Shown in pieces: positions 25,887-34,112 of a stretch of DNA of 64,000 bases (positions are counted from its first letter, which is position 1; each line of letters starts with the position of its first letter). A model generated the notes under the pieces. It was not told where the DNA came from. It saw only the letters and a list, made by a program, of their open reading frames with translations, and did not search any database. The stretch is from Burkholderiales bacterium 67-32 (GTDB lineage: Bacteria; Pseudomonadota; Gammaproteobacteria; Burkholderiales; Burkholderiaceae_B). The position numbers and the translations under genes were made by a program. The DNA lies in assembly GCA_001898625.1 (NCBI GenBank), contig MKUP01000023.1, forward strand, positions 124,001 to 188,000. Reading direction: 5' to 3'.

Positions 25887-27740
25887 CTAGGGCGTGTGCC
25901 GCAATTCCTGTAACCACAGCTCTAAAGAAAATGGGGAAAAGACGTCTCTAAACCATACGGTCTTGCTGCCCTGACAATAAGAATGAAATCTCTTAAGGTA
26001 TTCCGATCGATTGACGAGCCCCTGTGTATATACTTCAGCACTAGGATTTGACATCAAACTCAGAACTTGATCTTTTAATGTGCTACGGAGCCAGTCATCT
26101 TGGGGGTTAATGAAACCCTTCTTATCTTTGCGCCAAGTAACAGATGCTGGTAATTGTGAGGCAAAAGCTTGCCTTAATGGATATTTGGTCCAGCCGTTAT
26201 GCAACTTTAGTGTTGCCGGCATTTTCAAACCAAGTTCTATTACACGAAAGTCGAGAAAAGGGGCGCGGACTTCTCGTGACCAAGCCATAGACATCCTGTC
26301 CTCGTAGTGACACAAATACGGGACGCTATATTGTTCTATATCTAACCATTGTCTATCGGCTAGAGTTGTTATCTCGGCAAGGCGAGCGGCTCTAAAGGAC
26401 GTTTTTGCCTGCGGCCCGAGAAGGTCTGCATTCGAGCGGCCTAGATAGCGTTTTGCTTCTGAGAATGAAAAGTCAGAAAGAACGGTTCCTCGCTTAACTA
26501 TGCCAAGGCCAAGACTAAAAGCAGCAAAAAATGCTCGATTTTTTAATCGCCTCTTTAACTCTAGCACGGGGTATTTTCGGTATCCGCAGAAAGCTTCATC
26601 GGCGCCTTGTCCAGTAAGAACGACTGTGACATCAGATTGTCTAGCAGCCTCCATTAGCTTATAGAAGAGAACGTTAGAGAAAGAAGATAGCGGACCATCA
26701 TTGTGGCGAATGCATTCCTTCAGCAGTTCGTAGAGTCCGTTTTCCCCTCCAGCATCGAGGGTAAACTGAGTAACATCCAACCCCAGATGTCTGGCTACCT
26801 TGAAGACATATTCTGATTCATCTTCTTTTTTTCCTGGATTGGTTGCAGAAAAAAGCCTAACAGCATTTCCAGAGTCATGGTGCATGCGCTTAGAGACTGC
26901 TGCTATTATAGAAGAATCTAACCCCCCAGAAAGAGCGATGCCTACTGGAACATCCGCATGAAGTCGAATATCAATAGCGTCTTGAACTGTTGAATATGTC
27001 TCTTCTAAAAAATCTGATGTATTTCTAGTTTCTCGATTATTAATAAAGTCAACATATGACCAAAATTTTTGGATGTTTCTAAGTCCGCTGGTTGGGTCGT
27101 CTACGTCAATGTGCCCAGTTGCGGCTGGCGGAAATGCGGAAATTCCGGAGATCCAGCTATGGTCGTCGGTGTTCTGGAGGGCTTGCGCGAGGAACCGTCC
27201 AGCTGTAACTGAATCAGCAGTTTTTTCTATATCCGGATGACGTAATAGACTATGCATTTCCGATGCAAAGACCATTCCCTTCTTTGTTGATGCATAATAT
27301 AGCGGCTTCTTTCCTAGGCGATCCCGGGAGAAGTAGAGTCGATTTTGGCCGCGGTTGAAGACGATAATTGACCACATGCCATTGAAGGCTCGCGATGCCT
27401 CAAAAATGCCTATTTTCTCGATCAACTCAAGTGCAACCTCAGTATCCGTCCCAGTTCTGAGGTCCTGTAAACCATATTGACTGGCGAGTGATCTATAGTT
27501 ATAGATTTCACCATTAAAAATTATGACGCTATTTCCGGAGTGCGATCTCATCGGTTGTGCGCCGCGCGCGGAAAGATCAAGGATGGCCAGGCGCTGATGC
27601 GCCAATCCAATATAAGTTGCGCCAATTTGCTCAAAAAAGAAGCCTTCGCTATCTGGCCCCCTATGGCGCTGCCGCCGGTGTGCAGCGTAGACAAAAGATT
27701 CTACTGGGCGGGTTTCAACAGCACAGACTACTCCACACAT
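25887..27740 (-). CDS. Asparagine-synthetase-like glutamine amidotransferase
   Basis: From the ATG at 27740 it is 617 residues and starts MCGVVCAVE, so the class-II amidotransferase nucleophile Cys2 is exposed after Met removal; this decides the start over an upstream ATG at 27824. The glutaminase domain shows RHRGPDSEG, AHQRLAILDLS and FNGEIYNY. The synthetase domain has the PPi loop VGIALSGGLDSSIIAAV, then VVLTGQGADEAFCGY and CHYEDRMSMAWSREVRAPFLD. In polysaccharide loci such enzymes amidate uronic acids (as WbpS in Pseudomonas). The likely acceptor here is the carboxylate of ManNAcA made by WecB/WecC, which is inference; a free-asparagine role is possible. Confidence 0.85.
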   Translation of the reverse strand: MCGVVCAVETRPVESFVYAAHRRQRHRGPDSEGFFFEQIGATYIGLAHQRLAILDLSARGAQPMRSHSGNSVIIFNGEIYNYRSLASQYGLQDLRTGTDTEVALELIEKIGIFEASRAFNGMWSIIVFNRGQNRLYFSRDRLGKKPLYYASTKKGMVFASEMHSLLRHPDIEKTADSVTAGRFLAQALQNTDDHSWISGISAFPPAATGHIDVDDPTSGLRNIQKFWSYVDFINNRETRNTSDFLEETYSTVQDAIDIRLHADVPVGIALSGGLDSSIIAAVSKRMHHDSGNAVRLFSATNPGKKEDESEYVFKVARHLGLDVTQFTLDAGGENGLYELLKECIRHNDGPLSSFSNVLFYKLMEAARQSDVTVVLTGQGADEAFCGYRKYPVLELKRRLKNRAFFAAFSLGLGIVKRGTVLSDFSFSEAKRYLGRSNADLLGPQAKTSFRAARLAEITTLADRQWLDIEQYSVPYLCHYEDRMSMAWSREVRAPFLDFRVIELGLKMPATLKLHNGWTKYPLRQAFASQLPASVTWRKDKKGFINPQDDWLRSTLKDQVLSLMSNPSAEVYTQGLVNRSEYLKRFHSYCQGSKTVWFRDVFSPFSLELWLQELRHTP

Positions 27741-27765
27741 AGTGGGGAAATCTCCAAAAATTGAA

Positions 27766-28863
27766 CTATTTGCCGGAGGGATGTATCTCTTTAGTGAGAG
27801 AGAAAGGCGCCTTAAAGTCATCAATTAGAACAGGGGTGTTGCGTGCCACACTTTTGTCAAGTTGTTTCCCTATTATGCTGGGCAGAAATTTGGGAGGCAA
27901 GCCGAAGCCCGGCCGTACACTTCTTATTGCATCTTCGGTCACCACATCACCTGCTTGCAGATCTTTGACAAAATAAAGTGATCTCCGAAACTGAGCGTTG
28001 CCGATCTCACTGGATTTCTTTCCATAATCCACTCGGCCGAGCGCACGCCAAGCACTCTTGGCGCCTCGGCAAAGCTCAGCTAGGTCTTTGGGTTCCAAGG
28101 AAAAGCTGTCGTCCGGGCCGCCGCCGGATCTGTCTAGGGTGAAATGTTTTTCGATCAAAGCGGCGCCTAGCGCTACGCTCGTAATCGCCGTTGTATTGTC
28201 CAACGTGTGATCGGAAAGCCCTGTCACCACACCGAAGCGTTCAATCATGTCAGCCAACGTGTGGAGATTATATTCTTCGGCAGGAGCTGGATAACCGCTT
28301 ACGCAATGCAAGATGGCGAGCTCTCTGCAGCCACCATCTCTCGCTGCCTGGATTGCTTCGGCGATTTCATCAGCGTCGGCCATCCCTGTAGAGATGATCA
28401 TCGGTTTGCCCGTCGATGCAGCGTACTTGATCAGTGGTAGATCGACAGCTTCGAAGGACGCGATCTTATAAGCCGGGGCGTTTAGATTTTCCAGCAAATC
28501 GATGGCGGTGTGGTCGAAGGGAGAGCTGAAAATGGTGATCCCTGTTTTCTGGGCGTGCTCGAACAACGGTTTGTGCCACTCCCAAGGAAGATGCGCTTCT
28601 TGGTACAAGTCGTGCAAGGTACGCCCATCCCATAATCCGCCCTTTATCCGGAAGTCGTCGGTATCCGAGTTTAGAGTAATGGTGTCGGCGGTATAGGTTT
28701 GAAGTTTTACCGCATCGGCACCGGCCGCTTTCGCTTCATCGATGAGACGGATGGCATTTTCAATCTTGCCGTTATGATTGGCCGATATCTCGGCAATGAT
28801 GTAAGGTTCGACGTCCTGGCCAATGCGTGTGCCGTTGATCGTTATGGAATCAATTTTCTTCAT
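27766..28863 (-). CDS. pseI: Pseudaminic acid synthase
   Basis: Condenses the 6-deoxy-2,4-diacetamido-altrose with phosphoenolpyruvate to pseudaminic acid. It has 365 residues. An N-terminal NeuB-type barrel (PYIIAEISANHNGKIENAIR, then DAVKLQTYTADT, ISTGMADADEI and TGLSDHTLDNTTAITSVALG) includes EKHFTLDRSGGGPDDSFSLE. A C-terminal SAF antifreeze-like domain follows (SLYFVKDLQAGDVVTEDAIR). The SGGGPDDSFS segment and the Pse neighbours favour PseI over NeuB or LegI. GGAGA precedes the ATG. The substrate assignment depends on context as well as sequence. Confidence 0.92.
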   Translation of the reverse strand: MKKIDSITINGTRIGQDVEPYIIAEISANHNGKIENAIRLIDEAKAAGADAVKLQTYTADTITLNSDTDDFRIKGGLWDGRTLHDLYQEAHLPWEWHKPLFEHAQKTGITIFSSPFDHTAIDLLENLNAPAYKIASFEAVDLPLIKYAASTGKPMIISTGMADADEIAEAIQAARDGGCRELAILHCVSGYPAPAEEYNLHTLADMIERFGVVTGLSDHTLDNTTAITSVALGAALIEKHFTLDRSGGGPDDSFSLEPKDLAELCRGAKSAWRALGRVDYGKKSSEIGNAQFRRSLYFVKDLQAGDVVTEDAIRSVRPGFGLPPKFLPSIIGKQLDKSVARNTPVLIDDFKAPFSLTKEIHPSGK

Positions 28864-28890
28864 GATTTCTCCGATTAGCTGGGCATTCGC

Positions 28891-29409
28891 CTACGCTTGG
28901 AATTTTTGCCACTCGTCTGCGAGCAGGCCGAAACAATGAATATCATGGTACTTAAACCCATCGAAATGTTGGGCACGTAAGATACCTTCGCTTTGAAAAC
29001 GAAGGGCAAGGTGATAGTGGATCGAGCGTTCGTTGTAGGCAAGCACCTGGCCGTGAACTTTGTACATTTGACAACTTTCGAAGGCGTACTTTAATGCGGC
29101 GGCTCCCATCTTTTTGCCAGTGCCTTTTGGAGCGGCTGGGTTTGCATAAAATCCCCATTCGGCAATTTTTCCACTGCTCGCTTTGAAGTGAATAAAACCC
29201 GAAGGTACTTCGTTGTGTAAATAAACGAGCAAAATTCGAGAGCTGTCTGAGTTTGCCTTTTCGAACCAAGCCCGGTGTTCGTGCAAGCTGATTTCGTGCT
29301 GAGTGTACATCCATGTGCGTACGCTCGGGTGATTTCGCCATGCAAGCACGCTTTCCAGGTCTGCGTCGACCATGGCGCGGATATATCCGTCGTCGTTGTG
29401 TTCCATCAT
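28891..29409 (-). CDS. pseH: UDP-4-amino-4,6-dideoxy-AltNAc N-acetyltransferase
   Basis: GNAT-fold enzyme of 172 residues. The N-terminal MVDADLESVLAWRNHPSVRT and the acetyl-CoA loop around AAPKGTGKKMGAAALKYAFE are typical of PseH. The C-terminal NERSIHYHLALRFQSEG matches the N-x-S/A-I-x-L/H-Y-x-K/R-L/F-G-F type end of the family. It adds the second acetyl group on the way to pseudaminic acid. Its ATG overlaps the pseG stop, and pseI follows after 27 bp, so the three are one unit. Confidence 0.87.
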   Translation of the reverse strand: MMEHNDDGYIRAMVDADLESVLAWRNHPSVRTWMYTQHEISLHEHRAWFEKANSDSSRILLVYLHNEVPSGFIHFKASSGKIAEWGFYANPAAPKGTGKKMGAAALKYAFESCQMYKVHGQVLAYNERSIHYHLALRFQSEGILRAQHFDGFKYHDIHCFGLLADEWQKFQA

Positions 29410-30506
29410 ATATTTTTCATGGCTTGTATGACGCGGCGTACCCCGTCGCCATCGACGATTCGCCCCGCCGCTTTCGCCGTAGTGCTACGTAATGAAGCGT
29501 TGTTAACTAGCTTGGAAAGAAACTCCGGCAGCTTGGTTGCCACAGCTGACGCCGATTCGATCGTGAAGGCAGCTCCTGCGCGGCTCAACATCTGCGCGAT
29601 GATTTGTTGGTTATCAGCAAGAACTACCATAATGGACGGGAGGCCTAGGCAGCAGCGTTCCCAAGCGGTCGAACCGGCAGCGCCGATGGCAAGATCGCTA
29701 CTTGCCATTAATTCAGCCATATTGTTCACGTTGACCTTTACTTCTGCCTGCCAAGGCAAGCTGTTTGCAGCGTGTCTTACCTTCTCGAGCCAAGGCGAAC
29801 CAGAGCCCATGACGATGGTAATGTGAAAATCGGGCGGCAACTCGCATTGTCGCAGGGCAGATAGTACTTCCACCGTCACGTTGTCTTTGTCGACACCGCC
29901 CATGGTGATAAGCAGATGTTTGAAATCCGGTCTTGCCCTGCGCTTAAGGCTAGCGGGTCGGGCTAAAATAAACTCCGGGCGCAGCAGCACGTAATCGGAT
30001 CCAGCCAGAACGGCGCAGTCGGGGGGGACGTGTGCGGCATAGTCGTCGAGTTGTCGGCCTAGGTTTTGATCCAAGAGGGCATCGCAATCGTGGTGGCGAT
30101 CAGCCAGATCGTCAATGACCATGAGATGCGAAGTGGCTGGGCGGAGTTTTTTTTCCCAGCGGGCGTCGAGTGAATAATGATCGAGTACGAGCCACGAGAT
30201 ATTGACGTTGGCAAGTGCTGCGCGGGTTTGCAGTGCGTCGATTTCCCAATTACTACCGAGCCATGGATAGTGTATCGGAACGGGTTCGGAAACTGGTATC
30301 GCCATTTTCGCTCCTTGAAACGGTAGGGGAGCGATTTCGTAACCGCGTTGACGGATAGTCCCGAGAAGGTTGCCCGGGTGTTCCCGGCATATGAAAATGC
30401 TGGAGTGGCCCTTATCGCGCAGGGCATCCGCCAATGTCAGGCAGCGCATGACGTGACCGGTGCCGATATCTAGTGAGGCATCCACCCGGAAGGCAATGTT
30501 CTGCAT
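29406..30506 (-). CDS. pseG: UDP-2,4-diacetamido-2,4,6-trideoxy-altropyranose hydrolase
   Basis: GT-B-like nucleotidase that removes UDP from the pseudaminic-acid precursor. From the ATG at 30506 it has 366 residues and opens FRVDASLDIGTGHVMRCLTL. The His in that block corresponds to the catalytic His of characterised PseG, and GAAGSTAWERCCLGLPSIMV is the UDP-binding C-domain motif. The upstream ATG at 30557 would overlap the SDR gene and adds a non-conserved leader. Its stop overlaps the pseH start (ATGA). Confidence 0.9.
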   Translation of the reverse strand: MQNIAFRVDASLDIGTGHVMRCLTLADALRDKGHSSIFICREHPGNLLGTIRQRGYEIAPLPFQGAKMAIPVSEPVPIHYPWLGSNWEIDALQTRAALANVNISWLVLDHYSLDARWEKKLRPATSHLMVIDDLADRHHDCDALLDQNLGRQLDDYAAHVPPDCAVLAGSDYVLLRPEFILARPASLKRRARPDFKHLLITMGGVDKDNVTVEVLSALRQCELPPDFHITIVMGSGSPWLEKVRHAANSLPWQAEVKVNVNNMAELMASSDLAIGAAGSTAWERCCLGLPSIMVVLADNQQIIAQMLSRAGAAFTIESASAVATKLPEFLSKLVNNASLRSTTAKAAGRIVDGDGVRRVIQAMKNI

Positions 30507-30516
30507 GGCGTTGGTG

Positions 30517-31323
30517 TTACCAGCTAGTCCAGCCACCATCAACCGGGATGTTGGCACCAGTTATGTATGAGCTCGCAGCAGATAATAGAAAAACCGTGGG
30601 ACCTGCGATTTCTTCTGGAACTCCGATACGACCAAGCGGATTTTTCTTGCACAAACCTTGATAAAAATCGGGTGCGGTTTGGGCGATGCTGGCGGGAGGG
30701 AATGGGCCAGGCGTAATGCTATTTGCTCGAATCTGCTTATCCCCAAGATGGCATGCCAAGTAGCGAGTTAGTTGCAGCAAGGCTGCTTTGGCCGCGCCAT
30801 AATAAGGAGGATTGTTGCTGCCGCTATTTCCATAGACGGCAGGATCTGGGCTGACTATGCCGTACATCGATGAAACGTTGACGATGGAGGCCCCGCCCGC
30901 GACTTCGCGGGCACCTCGTTCAAGCATAGGCAGAAACTGCTTGATCAGGAAGAATGGCCCGTTCACGTGAGCCTGTTGCGCTATGTTGAAGTCATCTTCG
31001 TTGGCCGAGCTAATAGTGCCTGGGCGACCCATGTGGGCGCAGTTGACAACCCCATGCAAACTGTCGAAATTCTGTGTTATCCAAGTCAAGGCATTGGCCA
31101 TCGAGTCACGGCTGCCGATATCCAGGGGCATTACGGGCGCGTTGCCCCCGGCTGCCTGAATTTCTGTTTGCAGGCTGTGCAACTTCTGAGCTGTGCGGCC
31201 ACACAAGATGGGTGTGCCGCCGGCTGCTGCAATCCCTAAGCTGATAGCGCGCCCCAGATGGCCCGCCGCACCGGTAATCAAGACGGTTCGGCCATTTAGT
31301 TGGAAGGGGTTCAAGGCATTCAT
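30517..31323 (-). CDS. Short-chain dehydrogenase/reductase of the nonulosonate cluster (PtmA-like)
   Basis: NAD(P)-dependent SDR of about 268 residues: TVLITGAAGHLGRAISLGIA cofactor site, VVNCAHM, catalytic Ser in IVNVSSMYGI and Tyr-x3-Lys in YYGAAKAALLQL, and a C-terminal ITGANIPVDGGWTSW. Comparable reductases (PtmA) occur in flagellin pseudaminic/legionaminic loci of epsilonproteobacteria, where their exact step is not settled. It is not one of the six canonical Pse enzymes, so it may make a modified sugar. The ATG at 31323 overlaps the preceding stop (ATGA); an ATG at 31335 is an alternative. Confidence 0.85.
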   Translation of the reverse strand: MNALNPFQLNGRTVLITGAAGHLGRAISLGIAAAGGTPILCGRTAQKLHSLQTEIQAAGGNAPVMPLDIGSRDSMANALTWITQNFDSLHGVVNCAHMGRPGTISSANEDDFNIAQQAHVNGPFFLIKQFLPMLERGAREVAGGASIVNVSSMYGIVSPDPAVYGNSGSNNPPYYGAAKAALLQLTRYLACHLGDKQIRANSITPGPFPPASIAQTAPDFYQGLCKKNPLGRIGVPEEIAGPTVFLLSAASSYITGANIPVDGGWTSW

Positions 31324-32933
31324 GGCGTAGCCCATTTGGCAGGGTTGAGCAACGCTTCGGGTAGCGTTGGTATTGCGCGTTCGACGATTCGTCGTTCGTT
31401 TTCGTCGAGAGGTGGATGTTTGAATAGCAGGACGTTATCTTGCAGTTGCACTGGTGTTTCCAGGCCGATGACGAGATTCTTGATCCATGGCAAGCCGCGA
31501 ACGTATGCCAGGCATAGGTCTTGCCGGCTTTCACGTTTGAGTTGCGAGACAAGCGTGGTCAATATGCCGTCCAGGTGTTCGGGTGTTTCCCCATCGTAGC
31601 GAGGCCAGCGGTTGGGGGGCAGCAGCAGCAGCCCCTGCAAATAAACGCTACGAGCAAAAAACTCTACGTCAGGGCGTCGGGCGGCGGATGCTAAAAATTC
31701 CCTAGTGCGCCAGCGCCAATCCAGCAAATTGACCGGGCATTGAATGTGGGAGACGTTCTCGTCGCATAGCGCTTTTCCAGCTTCTTCCGGGCTTGATACA
31801 CTGACGCCGAGGCGGCCGATAACTCCGTCGTTCTTCAGATTAAGCAATTCGTTCCAGGCAGCAGCCCGCCATTGTGTGCGGTGTTCCCAGCGATGCAGCA
31901 GAACGGTGTCGAGCCTGGGTTGCCGAAGAGCATGACAAGACTCGAAGATGCTGGCTCTGATGGCATGGCGAATAGTGTTTTCCTCGGCTTCGAGTCCGAG
32001 ATCTGCCAATGGGCTCAGTTTGGTGATGACACGGGGGCGTGAAGAAAGGCGTTCGAGCGCGGAGCCAATCCGCCTTTCGGATAAACCATAAGCACGGGCA
32101 GTATCGATGCTGTTTATGCCTAATTCCAGTGCTTGATGGATGAGTGCACGGGTCTGGCCGGGAGTCGGTTGGCCTGCCGTGTTGGCTACGCCATACGGCA
32201 AACCCAACTGCGCGGTACCAAGGGCGAACAAGGGGCCAGTTGGCCCAGGCTTTGTTTGTCGTGCAAGACATTGGATCAAATCACGCCAGTTGGTGGACTC
32301 CGGCGTGGTACCGTCCGCGAAAACAGCTAGTAGGCGCAAGTAGTCGTCGAAGGTGTCGAGGGTGCATCGAAGCTCTCGCCACACGGGATCCGCTTCGGGC
32401 ATGTGGAATGTTTTCATGCGAGCATGCCGGCGAATATAGGGCGTGACATGCTCGCGGTCGAAAGCATCGCTTGCTTGTTCGGCGGCCTCTCGTAACGCGC
32501 GTGCGGAGAATATCTCGGCGCTCATGCCGTAAGGCAAGCCATCATCGGGTGACGATGTCCCTAGATAATCGACGTCTGCACTGGTGAATGCACTGAGGAG
32601 TGTGTCAATGAATGTGCCATCCGGGAAGACGTTGTCGGCTGTCAGCCGAACAACCCGATCGTCATCGCCTAGTGCCGATGTGGCGGCAGCCATACGGCCA
32701 AGGACGTCTTCAAGGGAGCCACGATGGCAGGCAATGCCATGACTGCTTAAGGTCATGGCAAGGCCGTCATCGCTCGGATCATCAGAGGTGGCGACGAGGA
32801 CCGGCAAGCCCGTTGAGCCGGCCCGTTGGGCGCAAAGTACAGCGACGGGTCTGCCAGCTAGGGTTAGCAAGGCTTTGCCCGGAAGGCGGCTGGAAGAAAG
32901 CCGTGATTGAATGACGACAAGAGTGCGAGGCAT
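31320..32933 (-). CDS. Cytidylyltransferase (SpsF/PseF-like) fused to aldo/keto reductase
   Basis: A 537-residue two-domain protein. Residues 1-225 are a CMP-sugar cytidylyltransferase-type domain, with the nucleotide loop VIQSRLSSSRLPGKALLTLA, then VVRLTADNVFP and a D-x-D/E-H-V-T-P-Y-I-R segment as in SpsF. Residues 234-537 form an aldo/keto reductase opening LGTAQLGLPYGVANTAG, with all four catalytic residues visible (Asp277, Tyr282, Lys305, His347). In the pse order this is the only candidate for PseF, which charges pseudaminic acid with CMP. The reductase half suggests an extra modification of the same sugar. The domain call is firm; substrate and coupling are inference. Confidence 0.85.
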   Translation of the reverse strand: MPRTLVVIQSRLSSSRLPGKALLTLAGRPVAVLCAQRAGSTGLPVLVATSDDPSDDGLAMTLSSHGIACHRGSLEDVLGRMAAATSALGDDDRVVRLTADNVFPDGTFIDTLLSAFTSADVDYLGTSSPDDGLPYGMSAEIFSARALREAAEQASDAFDREHVTPYIRRHARMKTFHMPEADPVWRELRCTLDTFDDYLRLLAVFADGTTPESTNWRDLIQCLARQTKPGPTGPLFALGTAQLGLPYGVANTAGQPTPGQTRALIHQALELGINSIDTARAYGLSERRIGSALERLSSRPRVITKLSPLADLGLEAEENTIRHAIRASIFESCHALRQPRLDTVLLHRWEHRTQWRAAAWNELLNLKNDGVIGRLGVSVSSPEEAGKALCDENVSHIQCPVNLLDWRWRTREFLASAARRPDVEFFARSVYLQGLLLLPPNRWPRYDGETPEHLDGILTTLVSQLKRESRQDLCLAYVRGLPWIKNLVIGLETPVQLQDNVLLFKHPPLDENERRIVERAIPTLPEALLNPAKWATP

Positions 32934-32954
32934 GGCCTGGTTTCTGTATGGGCA

Positions 32955-34112
32955 TTACGCCAATGCGCTACTCAGCGCTGCGACGACTTGGTCTTGTTCG
33001 GCATCGGTCAAGAGCGGGTACATGGGTAGGCTGATCGCTTCGGCATAGTACTGTTCCGCTTGTGGAAACTGCCCGTCGGTGAATCCCATTTCGCGATAGT
33101 ACGGTTGCGTATGGACCGGTATGTAATGGACGTTGACACCGATTCCGTGGCTCCGCAACGCCTCGAACACCGAACGGCGATTGGATTTCAACTCGTTGAG
33201 TTTGAGCCGGATGATGTAGAGATGCAGACCGGAATAGGTGTCGGGATGTTGCCACGGCGTGCGCAGAGGCAGATTCCGCAGAAGTTCGTCGTAGCGCTTG
33301 GCGAGTTCGTGCCGGCGTGCGACATATTGGTCCAGGCGCTTGAGTTGCGAGCAACCCAAGGCCGCTTGGAGTTCGGTCATTCGATAGTTGTAGCCAAGGG
33401 CGACTTGTTGGTAGTACCAGGGGCCGTGCGTATCGTGGGTCATCAGCGCCGTATTTCGGGTCACACCGTGGCTGCGTAGCAGAGCCATTTGTTCAGCCAG
33501 CTGATCGTCATTAGTGAGCGCGAGCCCACCTTCTGCCGTGGTGACGATCTTGACGGGATGGAAGCTGAAAACAGTGATGTCGCTATAGCGGCAGTTGCCG
33601 ACGAATTCGCCCTTGTACTTGCCTCCAACGGCATGCGAAGCGTCTTCAATGACCTTGAAACCATACTGCTGGGCTAAGGCATGGATGGCTTCCATGTCGC
33701 AGGACTGGCCGGCCAAGTGTACGGGCACTACGACCTTGGGTAGGCAGCCTTCCCGATCGGCCTGCTTGAGCTTTTTTTCCAAAGCCCGGGGGCACAGGTT
33801 ATAGGTGTCTGGATCGATATCGACGAAATCGACTTTAGCACCGCAGTACAGTCCGCAGTTTGCCGACGCCACGAAGGTGATAGGGGTGGTCCAGAGCCAG
33901 TCGCCAGGCCCGAGGCCTAGGGCCAAGCACGCAATATGCAGGGCTGACGTGGCGCTGTTGACGGCCAATGCGTGCCGCGCGCCAACGTGTTGGGCGATCG
34001 CTTGCTCAAAGCGTGGAGCGTACGGTCCTTGCGTCAGGAAGTCGGATTTCAACGCGGACAAGACGGATTCGACGTCTTCTTCGGTGATGTCCTGGCGGCC
34101 ATAGGGGATCAT
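32955..34112 (-). CDS. pseC: UDP-4-amino-4,6-dideoxy-N-acetyl-altrosamine transaminase
   Basis: PLP aminotransferase of the DegT/DnrJ/EryC1/StrS family, 385 residues from the ATG at 34112 (MIPYGRQDITEEDVESVLSA). It aminates the PseB product at C4. The PLP lysine lies in VFSFHPVKIVTTAEGGLAL, and PVHLAGQSCDMEAI and VIEDASHAVGGKYKG are conserved in PseC. The start overlaps the pseB stop by one base. It is followed after 21 bp by the cytidylyltransferase fusion. Confidence 0.93.
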   Translation of the reverse strand: MIPYGRQDITEEDVESVLSALKSDFLTQGPYAPRFEQAIAQHVGARHALAVNSATSALHIACLALGLGPGDWLWTTPITFVASANCGLYCGAKVDFVDIDPDTYNLCPRALEKKLKQADREGCLPKVVVPVHLAGQSCDMEAIHALAQQYGFKVIEDASHAVGGKYKGEFVGNCRYSDITVFSFHPVKIVTTAEGGLALTNDDQLAEQMALLRSHGVTRNTALMTHDTHGPWYYQQVALGYNYRMTELQAALGCSQLKRLDQYVARRHELAKRYDELLRNLPLRTPWQHPDTYSGLHLYIIRLKLNELKSNRRSVFEALRSHGIGVNVHYIPVHTQPYYREMGFTDGQFPQAEQYYAEAISLPMYPLLTDAEQDQVVAALSSALA

